A stretch of DNA of 49,647 nucleotides from JAIRTY01 sp050257395 (GTDB lineage: Bacteria; Actinomycetota; Actinomycetes; Streptosporangiales; Streptosporangiaceae): positions 1 to 49,647 of the forward strand of contig JBLMWU010000026.1 of NCBI GenBank assembly GCA_050257395.1. Direction: 5' to 3'. Under the pieces are notes generated by a model, which searched no databases, was not told the origin of the DNA, and saw only the letters and a program-made list of their open reading frames with translations. A program made the translations under genes and the position numbers. Shown here in pieces: positions 1 through 7,917 of the stretch. Within the stretch, counting starts at the first letter, position 1. Each line of letters starts with the position of its first letter.

Positions 1-880
1 CGTGGCTGACCGCCTTGAGCTCGCTGACCGGGTCGGCGATGGACAGGTCGGCGTTGCATGCCTTCGCCTCGATCATCGCGAGCATCAGCGCGGTGGAGCC
101 GACCTTGAGCAGTGTGGAGACCTCCGCCAGGTTCGCGTCGCCGATGATGACGTGCAGCCGCCGGTATTTGTCCGCGTCGGCGTGCGGCTCGTCCCGGGTG
201 TTGATGATCGGCCGCTTGAGCGTGGTCTCCAGGCCCACCTCGACCTCGAAGAAGTCGGCCCGCTGGCTGATCTGGAAACCCTCGCCGCGGCCGTCGGCGC
301 CCCGGCCGACCCGCCCGGCCCCGCACACGACCTGCCGGGACACGAAGAACGGGGTGAGGTGCCGGACGATGTCGGCGAACGGGGTCGCCCGGCTCATCAG
401 GTAGTTCTCGTGAGTCCCGTAGGAGGCGCCCTTGTTGTCGGTGTTGTTCTTGTACAGCTGGATGGGCGCGGTGCCGGGGATGGCGGCGGCCCGCGCGGCC
501 GCTTCCGCCATCACCCGCTCGCCGGCCTTGTCCCAGACCACCGCGGCCCGCGGATTCGTGCACTCCGGGGCCGAGTACTCGGGGTGGGCGTGGTCCACGT
601 ACAGCCGCGCCCCGTTGGTCAGGATGACGTTGGCCAGCCCCAGGTCCTCGTCGGTGAGCTGGCTGGAGTCAGCGGCCTCCCGCGCCAGGTCGAACCCGCG
701 GGCGTCCCGCAGCGGGTTCTCCTCCTCGAAGTCCCACCGGGCACGCCGCACCCGGGCCGAGGATGCCGCCTGGTAGGCGTTCACGACCTGGGACGAGGTG
801 ACCATGGCGTTGGCACCTGGCTGACCGGGAACGGAAATCCCGTATTCGGTCTCCGTTCCCATAACCCGGCGCACGCTCAT
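1..880 (-). CDS. dop: Dop, depupylase/Pup deamidase (5' part, runs off window)
   Basis: This is the N-terminal 293 residues of Dop, which deamidates the C-terminal Gln of Pup and removes Pup from substrates of the actinobacterial proteasome. The start carries the family signature GTETEYGI at about residues 8-15, part of the glutamine-synthetase-like nucleotide/Mg site. The conserved KNNTDNKGASYGTHENY block lies near residues 142-158. GTETEYGI rather than the GLENEYG of PafA marks it as Dop. The full protein is usually about 500 residues, so the C-terminal 40% is outside the window. A TAGGCT -10 box at 887-892 lies 6 nt before the ATG, so the mRNA is probably leaderless. It follows arc by 96 nt. 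By family synteny pup and prcBA should lie further left (inference). Confidence 0.95.
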   Translation of the reverse strand, partial: MSVRRVMGTETEYGISVPGQPGANAMVTSSQVVNAYQAASSARVRRARWDFEEENPLRDARGFDLAREAADSSQLTDEDLGLANVILTNGARLYVDHAHPEYSAPECTNPRAAVVWDKAGERVMAEAAARAAAIPGTAPIQLYKNNTDNKGASYGTHENYLMSRATPFADIVRHLTPFFVSRQVVCGAGRVGRGADGRGEGFQISQRADFFEVEVGLETTLKRPIINTRDEPHADADKYRRLHVIIGDANLAEVSTLLKVGSTALMLAMIEAKACNADLSIADPVSELKAVSH

Positions 881-976
881 GCTGAAAGCCTAACCGGGGA
901 ACCGGCCAGCACCGCCCAGCCGGGTCCCGTGGCGCGCTCCACCCCCGTGACAGACAGCACCGTGCGGAACGTATCC

Positions 977-2752
977 CTACAGGTACTGCCCGGTGTTGGC
1001 CACGGTGTCGATCGACCGGCCGGCCTCGGTGCCGTGCTTGCCGGAAACCAGGGTGCGGATGTAGACGATCCGCTCGCCCTTCTTCCCGGAGATGCGCGCC
1101 CAGTCGTCGGGGTTCGTGGTGTTGGGCAGGTCCTCGTTCTCGCTGAACTCGTCCACGCACGCGGTGAGCAGGTGCGCGACCCGCAGGCCCTTCTGGTTGG
1201 TCTCCAGGTACTCCTTGATCGCCATCTTCTTGGCGCGGGCCACGATGTTCTCGATCATGGCGCCGGAGTTGAAGTCCTTGAAGTACAGGACCTCCTTGTC
1301 GCCGTTGGCGTAGGTGACCTCGAGGAACCGGTTCTCCTCGGTCTCGCTGTACATCCGCTCGACCACCCGCTGGATCATCGCCTCCACCGCCGCGGACGCG
1401 GACCCGCCGTGCTCGGCGAGGTCGTCCGGGTGCAGCGGCAGGGCCGCCACCAGGTACTTGGAGAAGATGTCCCGCGCCGCCTCGGCGTCCGGGCGCTCGA
1501 TCTTGATCTTCACGTCGAGGCGGCCGGGCCGCAGGATCGCCGGGTCGATCATGTCCTCGCGGTTGGAGGCGCCGATGACGATGACGTTCTCCAGGCCCTC
1601 GACCCCGTCGATCTCGCTCAGCAGCTGCGGCACGATCGTGTTCTCCACGTCGGACGACACCCCGGACCCGCGGGTCCGGAAGATCGAGTCCATCTCGTCG
1701 AAGAACACGATGACCGGCATGCCCTCGCTGGCCTTCTCCCGGGCCCGCTGGAAGACCAGGCGGATGTGCCGCTCGGTCTCGCCCACGTACTTGTTCAGCA
1801 GCTCGGGGCCCTTGATGTTGAGGAAGAAGCTCCTGCCCTCGGTCTCCTTGCCCTCCTGCGCGGTGCGGGCCGCCACCTTCTTGGCGAGGGAGTTCGCGAC
1901 CGCCTTGGCGATGAGGGTCTTGCCGCAGCCGGGCGGGCCGTACAGCAGCACGCCCTTGGGCGGGCGCAGCTGGTGCTCCTTGAACAGGTCCGCGTGCAGG
2001 TAGGGCAGCTCGATGGCGTCCCGGATCTGCTCGATCTGCGGGCCCAGCCCGCCGATCTCGCGGTAGGTGATGTCCGGCACTTCCTCCAGGATGAGCTCTT
2101 CGACCTCCGCCTTGGGGATGCGCTCGTACACGTAACCGGACCGCGGCTCCAGCAGCAGCGAGTCGCCGCCGCGCAGGGTCTGCGCGAGCAGCGGCTCGGC
2201 GAGCCGGACCACCCGCTCCTCGTCCGCGTGCGAGATCACCAGCGCCCGGTCGCCGCCTTCCAGCAGCTCCTTGAGCATGACGACCTCGCCGATCGTCTCG
2301 TAGCCCTGGGCCACGACCACGTTCAGCGCCTCGTTCAGGACCACTTCCTGGCCGGGGCGCAGGTTGTCCAGGTCAATCGCCGGGCTGACGCTCACCCGCA
2401 TCTTGCGGCCGCCGGTGAACACGTCGGCCGTGCCGTCCTCGCACGCGCCCAGGAAGACACCGAAGCCGGACGGCGGCTGGGCCAGCCGGTCGACTTCCTC
2501 CTTGAGCGCGACGATCTGGTCACGGGCTTCGCGCAGCGTGCCGGCCAGCCGCTCGTTCTGCGCGGTGACGCTGGCCAGGTTGGCCTCGGTCTCGCGCAGC
2601 CGCTCCTCCAGCAGCCGGGCGTGCCGCGGGGAGTCGGCCAGCTTGCGGCGCAGCACCGCGACCTCCTCCTCCAGGAAGGAGATCTGAGTGGTGAGGCCCC
2701 TGACCTGGTCGTCATGCCGCGCGGCGCGCGAGCCCTCATCCCGAGTAGCCAC
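977..2752 (-). CDS. arc: Proteasome-associated AAA ATPase (ARC/Mpa)
   Basis: This hexameric AAA+ unfoldase recognises pupylated proteins through its N-terminal coiled coil and feeds them into the 20S core in the cytoplasm. The 591 residues match the family length. They show a coiled coil at about 15-75, a tandem OB region to about 230, Walker A GPPGCGKT near 270 and Walker B VIVFFDEMDS near 343. The C-terminus ends GQYL, the penultimate-Tyr motif that docks into the proteasome alpha ring. The start is GTG, chosen because AAGGAGG lies about 7 nt upstream. A possible promoter is GTTACG-N17-TAGGGT (2788-2816, minus). dop follows on the same strand, as in other Pup-proteasome loci. Confidence 0.97.
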   Translation of the reverse strand: MATRDEGSRAARHDDQVRGLTTQISFLEEEVAVLRRKLADSPRHARLLEERLRETEANLASVTAQNERLAGTLREARDQIVALKEEVDRLAQPPSGFGVFLGACEDGTADVFTGGRKMRVSVSPAIDLDNLRPGQEVVLNEALNVVVAQGYETIGEVVMLKELLEGGDRALVISHADEERVVRLAEPLLAQTLRGGDSLLLEPRSGYVYERIPKAEVEELILEEVPDITYREIGGLGPQIEQIRDAIELPYLHADLFKEHQLRPPKGVLLYGPPGCGKTLIAKAVANSLAKKVAARTAQEGKETEGRSFFLNIKGPELLNKYVGETERHIRLVFQRAREKASEGMPVIVFFDEMDSIFRTRGSGVSSDVENTIVPQLLSEIDGVEGLENVIVIGASNREDMIDPAILRPGRLDVKIKIERPDAEAARDIFSKYLVAALPLHPDDLAEHGGSASAAVEAMIQRVVERMYSETEENRFLEVTYANGDKEVLYFKDFNSGAMIENIVARAKKMAIKEYLETNQKGLRVAHLLTACVDEFSENEDLPNTTNPDDWARISGKKGERIVYIRTLVSGKHGTEAGRSIDTVANTGQYL

Positions 2753-2775
2753 GCCCCCACCTCCTTCCGAGAGCA

Positions 2776-2816
2776 GGTCTCATCTAGACCCTACCTATCC
2801 TCGGCTCGCTCGTAAC
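2776..2816 (-). promoter_or_regulatory. Putative arc promoter with inverted repeat near +1
   Basis: On the minus strand GTTACG (2811-2816) and TAGGGT (2788-2793) are 17 bp apart and place the transcription start near 2781. An inverted repeat GGTCT-N5-AGACC (2776-2790) covers the -10 edge and start site. The promoter is a pattern match only. The arms are short, so an operator role is speculative. Confidence 0.35.
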
Positions 2817-2887
2817 CTGGCGCCGAGCGCCGGACTCACATTCTGCCGTCCCGCGCCGCGCAATGGCAGCCCCCGCCCGCGCCGTCA

Positions 2888-3745
2888 TCAACCCGTTCCC
2901 TTGGCGGGCCGGCGCCGGCGCGGGGGCGGGGTGACACCCTCCGCCAGCCGGCGGGCGGTGATCAGGAAACCGGTATGGCCGACCATCCGGTGCTCGGGCC
3001 GGACGGCCAGGCCGTCGACATGCCAGCCGCGCACCAGCGACTCCCAGGCAGCGGGCTCGTCGAAGTTGCCCTGGCCCCGGATCGCCTCCACGGTGGTGGA
3101 CAGCTGGGTCACCGTCGCGACGTAACAACAGATCAGGCCTCCCGGAATCAGGGAAGCCGCGGCCAGGCCCACGTATTCCCACGGCGCCAGCATGTCCAGC
3201 ACCACCCGGTCGAAACCACCCTCCGGACGGCCCGCTGGCTCGCCGGCCTCCGCGAGCTCCCCCACCTGCAGCCGCCAGGCCGGATGCGGGCCGCCGAAGA
3301 AGCGCTCCACGTTCGCGCGGGCGATCTCCGCGAAGTCGGGCCGGCGCTCGTAGGAGACCACCAGCCCGCCCTCCCCGGCCGCCCGCAGCAGCCAGCACGC
3401 CAGCGCGCCGGACCCCGCGCCAGCCTCCAGCACCCGCGCGCCGGGGAACACGTCCGCCATCGCCACGATCTGCGCGGCGTCCTTCGGGTAGACCACGGCC
3501 GCGCCCCGGGTCATGGACAGCGTGAAATCCGCCAGCAGCGGCCGCAGCGCGATGTAGGGGGTGCCGCCGGACGACACCACCACGCTGCCTTCCGGCAGCC
3601 CGATGAGCTCGTCGTGGGACAGCGCGCCCCGGTGGGTGTGGAACGTCTTCCCCGCCTGCAGCAGCACCAGGTGCCGCCGCCCCTTCGGGTCGGTGAGCTG
3701 AACCTGCTCGCCCGGGGCGAACGGTCCGCGGTGCTGTCGGATCAC
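2888..3745 (-). CDS. trmI: tRNA (adenine-N1)-methyltransferase (m1A58), TrmI family
   Basis: This S-adenosylmethionine-dependent enzyme methylates A58 in the T-loop of tRNAs and works as a homotetramer. An N-terminal beta-barrel (GPFAPGEQVQLTDPKGRRH) precedes the Rossmann methyltransferase fold. The SAM motif VLEAGAGSGALACWLL is near residue 105, and the catalytic-site motif DRVVLDMLAPWEY is near residue 180. A longer reading frame extends upstream, but the family begins at about VIRQHRG. GTG at 3745 also has TACCCT (3753-3758) 7 nt upstream, suggesting a leaderless start and a protein of 285 residues. The tail is basic (PPRRRRPAKG). It lies between arc and the M50 protease on the same strand, a gene order common in actinobacteria. 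Confidence 0.93.
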   Translation of the reverse strand: MIRQHRGPFAPGEQVQLTDPKGRRHLVLLQAGKTFHTHRGALSHDELIGLPEGSVVVSSGGTPYIALRPLLADFTLSMTRGAAVVYPKDAAQIVAMADVFPGARVLEAGAGSGALACWLLRAAGEGGLVVSYERRPDFAEIARANVERFFGGPHPAWRLQVGELAEAGEPAGRPEGGFDRVVLDMLAPWEYVGLAAASLIPGGLICCYVATVTQLSTTVEAIRGQGNFDEPAAWESLVRGWHVDGLAVRPEHRMVGHTGFLITARRLAEGVTPPPRRRRPAKGTG

Positions 3746-3818
3746 GTACGGCAGGGTAGCGGCGCCGGGCCGTGCTCCGGGCGGCGCGGCACGGCGGGCC
3801 GCCGCGGGCCGGCCGGAG

Positions 3819-4964
3819 TCAGTTCCGGGCGAACGCAAGGTCCAGGTCGGCCGCTGCCAGCACCCCGTACACCTGGCCGGACGGCTCCACCAGCAGATAC
3901 TCACTGGCAGGCGAGCGCCGCACGGCGTCGAGCAGCGCCATCCCGGACAGGTCCACCGGCAGCACCAGGCCGGGGTCGAGGCTGCGCGCCAGCGACCCGG
4001 CGTCGATCCACGGCCGGCGGGCGGGCGGGGTCGCCATCACCGCGTTCTCGTTCACGATGGCGATCGGCCGGTCCTCGTGGTCCACCACCACCAGGGCGCG
4101 CGCCTGGACCTCGTCCGCGCGGCGGATCGCCTCGGCCAGCGGCAGGCTGGCCGGGATCGGGATGGCCCGCCGGGCCAGCCGGCGCGCCTGCAGGCTGGGC
4201 AGCTTCTCCCGGACCCGGGTGGCGCGCAGCGCCTGGCCGGCCCCCACCCACATGAACACGGCGATCATCGCCAGCCAGCCCACGGTGAAGAACTGCGACT
4301 GGTTCCCGAACAGCCGCCAGACCACCACGGCGAGCACCACCATCGCCACGGCCAGCACCCGCCCCGCCCAGGCGGCCGCCACCGTGGCCGAACCCGGGCG
4401 GCCGGTCACCTTCCACACCCCGGCCCGCAGGATGCGGCCGCCGTCCAGCGGCAGGCCCGGCAGCAGGTTGAAGATCCCCACCAGCAGGTTCGCGAGCCAG
4501 AACTGCCGGATCACGATGGTGGCGATGCTCGCCGGGCCGAGCGCGAGCGCGTGGTCCAGCAGGAACCCGCCGCCCGCCAGCACCAGCGAGATCATCGGCC
4601 CGGCCGCGGAGACCAGGAACTCCCGGGCCGGGGTGGGCGGCTCGGTCTCGATCTCGGAGAAGCCGCCCAGCGGGTACAGCAGGATGCGGCGGACCGGCAG
4701 CCGGAAGGCCCTGGCCACCACCGAGTGGCTGAGCTCGTGCACCAGCACCGAGGCATACAGCAGGACCACGAACGCGGCCGCGACCACGTACCGCAGGTTC
4801 CCCGGGACCGACTGCCCCAGGCCGTTGCCGTAGACGAAGACAAAGAACCCGGCGATCAGGAACCAGTAGGGCGAGACGTACACCGGGATCCCGAACGGCC
4901 GGGCGATCCGCAGTCCCGGGCCAGGGTCGCGCGGTGCCGGTCCACCCGGTGCATTGCCTGCCAC
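3819..4964 (-). CDS. Site-2 protease family (M50) zinc metalloprotease with CBS-like tail
   Basis: This integral membrane protease of 381 residues belongs to the S2P/SpoIVFB branch, which cleaves substrates within the membrane. The zinc motif HELSH (HExxH) sits in an early transmembrane helix near residue 69. The second metal motif NLLPGLPLDGGR is near residue 160. About six hydrophobic helices span residues 20-235. The last 130 residues look like a CBS pair, a usual regulatory module in this subgroup, but this is judged by pattern only. Translation probably starts at GTG 4964, with TAGCAT (4971-4976) 6 nt upstream. It diverges from the RecB-like gene. The natural substrate cannot be told from sequence. 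Confidence 0.9.
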   Translation of the reverse strand: MAGNAPGGPAPRDPGPGLRIARPFGIPVYVSPYWFLIAGFFVFVYGNGLGQSVPGNLRYVVAAAFVVLLYASVLVHELSHSVVARAFRLPVRRILLYPLGGFSEIETEPPTPAREFLVSAAGPMISLVLAGGGFLLDHALALGPASIATIVIRQFWLANLLVGIFNLLPGLPLDGGRILRAGVWKVTGRPGSATVAAAWAGRVLAVAMVVLAVVVWRLFGNQSQFFTVGWLAMIAVFMWVGAGQALRATRVREKLPSLQARRLARRAIPIPASLPLAEAIRRADEVQARALVVVDHEDRPIAIVNENAVMATPPARRPWIDAGSLARSLDPGLVLPVDLSGMALLDAVRRSPASEYLLVEPSGQVYGVLAAADLDLAFARN

Positions 4965-5075
4965 AGCCCGATGCTACGTCCTGCGCCACCCGGCCAGAAC
5001 CGGCCCGCGCGGGCCCGCCACGCCGGGCGGCGGCAAACCCCGGCAACTGTCCGAGGGCTCCCCTACGCTCGCTGC

Positions 5076-6089
5076 ATGGGCAATGACGGCGACGGGCACG
5101 GCGGCGGAATCCCCGGCACGGCAGGCGCCGACACGGAGCAGGCCCCCGGGCCGTCCCTGTCGCCGTCGCGGGCGGGCGACTTCCTCACCTGCCCGCTGCT
5201 GTACCGGTTCCGCGTGATCGACCGGCTGCCGGAGCCGCCCAGCCCGGTCGCGACCCGCGGCACGCTGGTGCACGCGGTGCTGGAGCGGCTGTTCGACCAC
5301 CCGGCCGCCGACCGGACCCCCGACCTCGCCCGGTCCCTGGTGCTGCCGGAATGGGAGCGGCTGCTGGCCGCCGAGCCGCAGCTGGCCAGCCTGTTCCCTG
5401 ACGAGACGGAGCGGGCGGCGTGGCTGGCGGAGGCCGGCACGATGCTGGACCGGTACTTCGTGCTGGAGGACCCCCGGCGGCTGGAGCCGGCCCACCGGGA
5501 GCTGTCCGTGGAGGCCGTGCTGGCGTCCGGGCTGCGGCTGCGCGGCTACATCGACCGGCTCGACGTGGCGCCGGGCGGCGCGATCAGGATCGTGGACTAC
5601 AAGACCGGCACCGCGCCGCCCGCGGAGTTCGAGGCCCGCGCGCTGTTCCAGATGCGGTTCTACGCGCTGGTGATGTGGCGGGCGCAGGGGCGGGTGCCGC
5701 GGCTGCTGCAGCTCATGTACCTCGGCAGCGGCGAGATCGTCCGCTACGAGCCCGAGGAGTCCGACCTGCTGGCCACCGAGCGCAAAGTCGAGGCGCTGTG
5801 GCGGGCGATCGAGCGGGCCCACCAGGACCGGGACTGGCGGCCCCGGCCGGGCCGGATCTGCGACTGGTGCGCGCACAAGCCCATCTGCCCCGCCTTCGGC
5901 GGCACGCCACCGCCGCTGCCCACCGTCCCGGTCCCCCGGGTTCCCGACCCCGTCACCCCCGATGCCGTCACCCCGGACGCCGTCACCCCGGACGCCGTCA
6001 CCCCGGGCCCCGTCACCCCGGACCCCGTCACCCCGGACGCCGGGACGGGCCCGGCGCTGACCGCGGCCTCCCCCGCCGCTCCCGGCTGA
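5076..6089 (+). CDS. RecB/Cas4-like PD-(D/E)XK nuclease with Fe-S cysteines and VTPDA-repeat tail
   Basis: This cytoplasmic exonuclease-like protein of 337 residues belongs to the RecB-family single-domain group (PDDEXK_1), presumed to act in DNA repair. The nuclease core shows a GTLVHAVLERLF helix near residue 65 and the catalytic strand IRIVDYKTGT near 170, with Asp and Lys of the D-x-K motif. An early Cys (FLTCPLLYRF) together with CDWCAHKPIC near 265 supplies the four ligands of an AddB/Cas4-type [4Fe-4S] cluster. The ATG at 5076 has TACGCT 6 nt upstream, so it is probably leaderless. The C-terminal 45 residues are a Pro/Val/Thr/Asp repeat not needed by the fold. It neighbours trmI and the M50 gene, as in other actinobacteria. 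Confidence 0.9.
   Translation: MGNDGDGHGGGIPGTAGADTEQAPGPSLSPSRAGDFLTCPLLYRFRVIDRLPEPPSPVATRGTLVHAVLERLFDHPAADRTPDLARSLVLPEWERLLAAEPQLASLFPDETERAAWLAEAGTMLDRYFVLEDPRRLEPAHRELSVEAVLASGLRLRGYIDRLDVAPGGAIRIVDYKTGTAPPAEFEARALFQMRFYALVMWRAQGRVPRLLQLMYLGSGEIVRYEPEESDLLATERKVEALWRAIERAHQDRDWRPRPGRICDWCAHKPICPAFGGTPPPLPTVPVPRVPDPVTPDAVTPDAVTPDAVTPGPVTPDPVTPDAGTGPALTAASPAAPG
5951..6040 (+). repeat. Six 15-bp tandem repeats inside the RecB-like gene
   Basis: Six near-identical 15-bp units (cgtcaccccggacgc type) run head to tail and encode VTPDA/VTPDP pentapeptides at about residues 292-321. The unit is divisible by three, so gain or loss of copies keeps the frame. Unit 1 and the fourth and fifth units carry small substitutions. 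Confidence 0.9.
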
Positions 6090-6156
6090 CCCGGCCGCGC
6101 CGTCCCAGGGCCGGCACCGCCCGCACATCACCGCCCGCCCGCCAGCCGGTACCCAT

Positions 6157-6192
6157 TTGACTTCATGGGATTAGTCTCACGATACTAATCTC
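6157..6192 (+). promoter_or_regulatory. padR promoter overlapped by a perfect palindromic operator
   Basis: TTGACT (6157-6162), an 18-bp spacer and GATACT (6181-6186) form a sigma-A-like promoter whose start falls at the ATG (6193). The perfect inverted repeat GATTAGT-N8-ACTAATC (6169-6190) covers the spacer and -10. The spacer length of 8 fits PadR-type half-site geometry, so autorepression is the likely reading. Confidence 0.65.
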
Positions 6193-6795
6193 ATGAATCT
6201 GACCCGGCTCATGGTCCTCGGCACCCTGGCCCGGCACGGCCCCCGGCACGGGCATGAGATCCGGCGCATCGCCGAGGTGACCAACGTCGGCGAATGGGGC
6301 GGCGTGAGTGTGGGCGCCCTGTACCGGGAGCTGCGGGTCATGGAGGCGGACGGCCTGGTGGAGGCCGTGCGGACCGAGCGGGTCGGCCGCCGGCCGGCCC
6401 GCACCGTCTATGCGATCACGTCGGAGGGGCACCTCGAGCTGGCCATGCTGCGCGAGCGGGCCTTCCGGGCCATGCACTGGGGGCCGGACCCGCTCGGGGT
6501 GGCACTGACCTTCGCCGCCTGCGGGACCGACAGCGACGAGCTCGCCAGCTGGCTCGCGGACCGGCGGGCCCTGTACGCGCTCTCCGCGGGCCACCTGCGG
6601 GCAGATCGCGAGCGCCTGGTCGCCAAGGGCTACCTGGACCCGTTCGCGGCTGCCAGCATGCGGCGGGCGGAACTGCTCGCCGAGACCGAGGTGCGCTGGC
6701 ACGACGAGTGCGCCGCGGCGCTGACCGCCCTCCCGCCCGCAAGCCCGGCGGCGCCCGGCCCGGACCACCCAGACGACAATCGCGATATTACTTGA
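6193..6795 (+). CDS. PadR-family transcriptional regulator
   Basis: This is a predicted dimeric winged-helix repressor of 200 residues. The N-terminal PadR domain (residues 1-80) includes LGTLARHGPRHGHEI, the recognition-helix stretch VGALYRELRVMEADGLV and the wing RRPARTVYAIT. The remainder is a helical C-terminal domain of the Vir-like PadR subgroup. The gene is immediately upstream of, and co-oriented with, an ABC export pair. Its own promoter holds a perfect palindrome, and a second copy of the half-sites lies before the ATPase gene. This makes it the likely local drug-responsive repressor of that pump. Translation appears leaderless. The inducer is unknown. Confidence 0.92.
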   Translation: MNLTRLMVLGTLARHGPRHGHEIRRIAEVTNVGEWGGVSVGALYRELRVMEADGLVEAVRTERVGRRPARTVYAITSEGHLELAMLRERAFRAMHWGPDPLGVALTFAACGTDSDELASWLADRRALYALSAGHLRADRERLVAKGYLDPFAAASMRRAELLAETEVRWHDECAAALTALPPASPAAPGPDHPDDNRDIT

Positions 6796-6848
6796 CATCG
6801 GAAGTCGCGATAGTACGTAATTACTCCTGAGCCCGAGACCCCGGGGGG
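6792..6848 (+). promoter_or_regulatory. Promoter and second PadR-type operator before the ABC exporter
   Basis: TTGACA (6792-6797) overlaps the padR stop codon and is followed by TACGTA (6814-6819) after 16 bp. TAGT-N8-ACTC (6811-6826) repeats the TAGT-N8-ACTA geometry of the padR operator and lies across the -10. A GGGGGGA ribosome-binding site follows at 6843-6849. The exporter can therefore be transcribed apart from padR, under the same regulator (inference). Confidence 0.5.
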
Positions 6849-6854
6849 ACATGA

Positions 6855-7847
6855 ATGGCGATCATTGAGGCGCGCGGGCTCGCGCGCACGTTCACCAGCC
6901 GCAAGCGCACCGTGGAAGCGGTCCGCGGCGTCGACCTCACCGTGTCCGACGGCGAGATCGTCGGCTTCCTCGGCCCGAACGGGGCCGGCAAGACGACCAC
7001 CCTGCGCATGCTCACCACGCTGCTGCGGCCGACCGCGGGCACGGCCACCGTGGCCGGTGCGGACCTGCTCACCGACCCGGTCGGGGTGCGCCGCCGGATC
7101 GGCTACGTGCCCCAGGCGATCGGCGCGACCGGCGGCGGCTCGGACCCGAACGCGACGGTCGGCGAGGAGATCTCGCTGCAGGCGCAGCTGTACCGGGTGC
7201 CGGCCCGCGAGGTGCCCGGCCGGGTGGCGGCGCTCACCGGGCAGCTGGAACTGTCCGGCCTGGAGGACCGGCTGGTCAAGACCCTCTCCGGCGGGCAGCG
7301 GCGGCGCCTCGACATCGCGCTCGGGCTGGTGCACGCGCCCGGCCTGGTGTTCCTCGACGAGCCCACCACCGGCCTGGACCCGCAGAGCCGCAGCCACCTG
7401 TGGGAGCACATCCGCAAGCTCCGCGCCGGGCTCGGCACCACGGTCTTCCTCACCACCCACTACCTGGATGAGGCCGACGCGCTGTGCGACCGGATCCTGG
7501 TCATCGACTACGGCCGGATCGTGGCTGAAGGCACCCCGGACGAGCTGAAGCGGCGGATCTCCGGCGACGTCATCACGCTCACCGTGGACGGCGACCCGGA
7601 CGCGGCCAAGGGCCTGCTCGCGGCCCAGCCCGGGATCCGGGACATCTCCCTGGAAGGCCGGTCACTGCGGCTCACCGTGGAGCACGGCGAGGAGGCCCTG
7701 CCCGGCCTGCTGCGGGCGCTGGACGGGGCCGGCCTCGGCATGCAGTCGATCCAGCTCGCGCGGCCCAGCCTGGACGACGTGTTCCTGACCGTCACCGGGC
7801 GGTCGCTGCGCGACGACTCCCCCGCCCCCGTCCCCGCCGCCCGCTGA
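6855..7847 (+). CDS. Daunorubicin-resistance (DrrA)-type ABC transporter ATPase
   Basis: This is the cytoplasmic nucleotide-binding subunit (330 residues) of an ABC-2 drug exporter. It has Walker A GPNGAGKTT near residue 40, a Q-loop, the signature LSGGQRRRLDIALGL near 145, Walker B LVFLDEPTTGLDP near 165 and the H-loop TTHYLDEADALCD. The C-terminal 90 residues match the DrrA accessory domain, ending LDDVFLTVTGRSL. ATG 6855 has a strong purine-rich site upstream. The permease gene follows after 70 nt that contain a tandem repeat. Regulation by the upstream PadR protein is likely. The substrate is unknown. Confidence 0.95.
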   Translation: MAIIEARGLARTFTSRKRTVEAVRGVDLTVSDGEIVGFLGPNGAGKTTTLRMLTTLLRPTAGTATVAGADLLTDPVGVRRRIGYVPQAIGATGGGSDPNATVGEEISLQAQLYRVPAREVPGRVAALTGQLELSGLEDRLVKTLSGGQRRRLDIALGLVHAPGLVFLDEPTTGLDPQSRSHLWEHIRKLRAGLGTTVFLTTHYLDEADALCDRILVIDYGRIVAEGTPDELKRRISGDVITLTVDGDPDAAKGLLAAQPGIRDISLEGRSLRLTVEHGEEALPGLLRALDGAGLGMQSIQLARPSLDDVFLTVTGRSLRDDSPAPVPAAR

Positions 7848-7892
7848 CCCGGTCACCTGCTGACCCGGTCACCTGCTGACCCGGTCACCTGC
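7845..7892 (+). repeat. Three perfect 16-bp tandem repeats starting at the stop codon
   Basis: The unit TGACCCGGTCACCTGC is present three times without mismatch. The first unit begins with the TGA stop of the ABC ATPase. Because 16 is not a multiple of three, the three TGAs (7845, 7861, 7877) fall in three different frames. A fourth TGA follows at 7893. Confidence 0.95.
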
Positions 7893-7917
7893 TGACGCAC
7901 CGCGATTCGGAGCCACC

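Noticed and set aside
2..2815. A 937-codon open frame on the plus strand opposite dop and arc
   Set aside because: It is the antisense of two well-conserved proteasome genes. The translation is low-complexity Leu/Val/Asp/Arg-rich, typical of GC-skewed shadow frames.
5951..6040. Tandem repeat as a possible CRISPR array
   Set aside because: Units are 15 bp, directly adjacent with no unique spacers, and lie in a coding frame. No cas genes are present.
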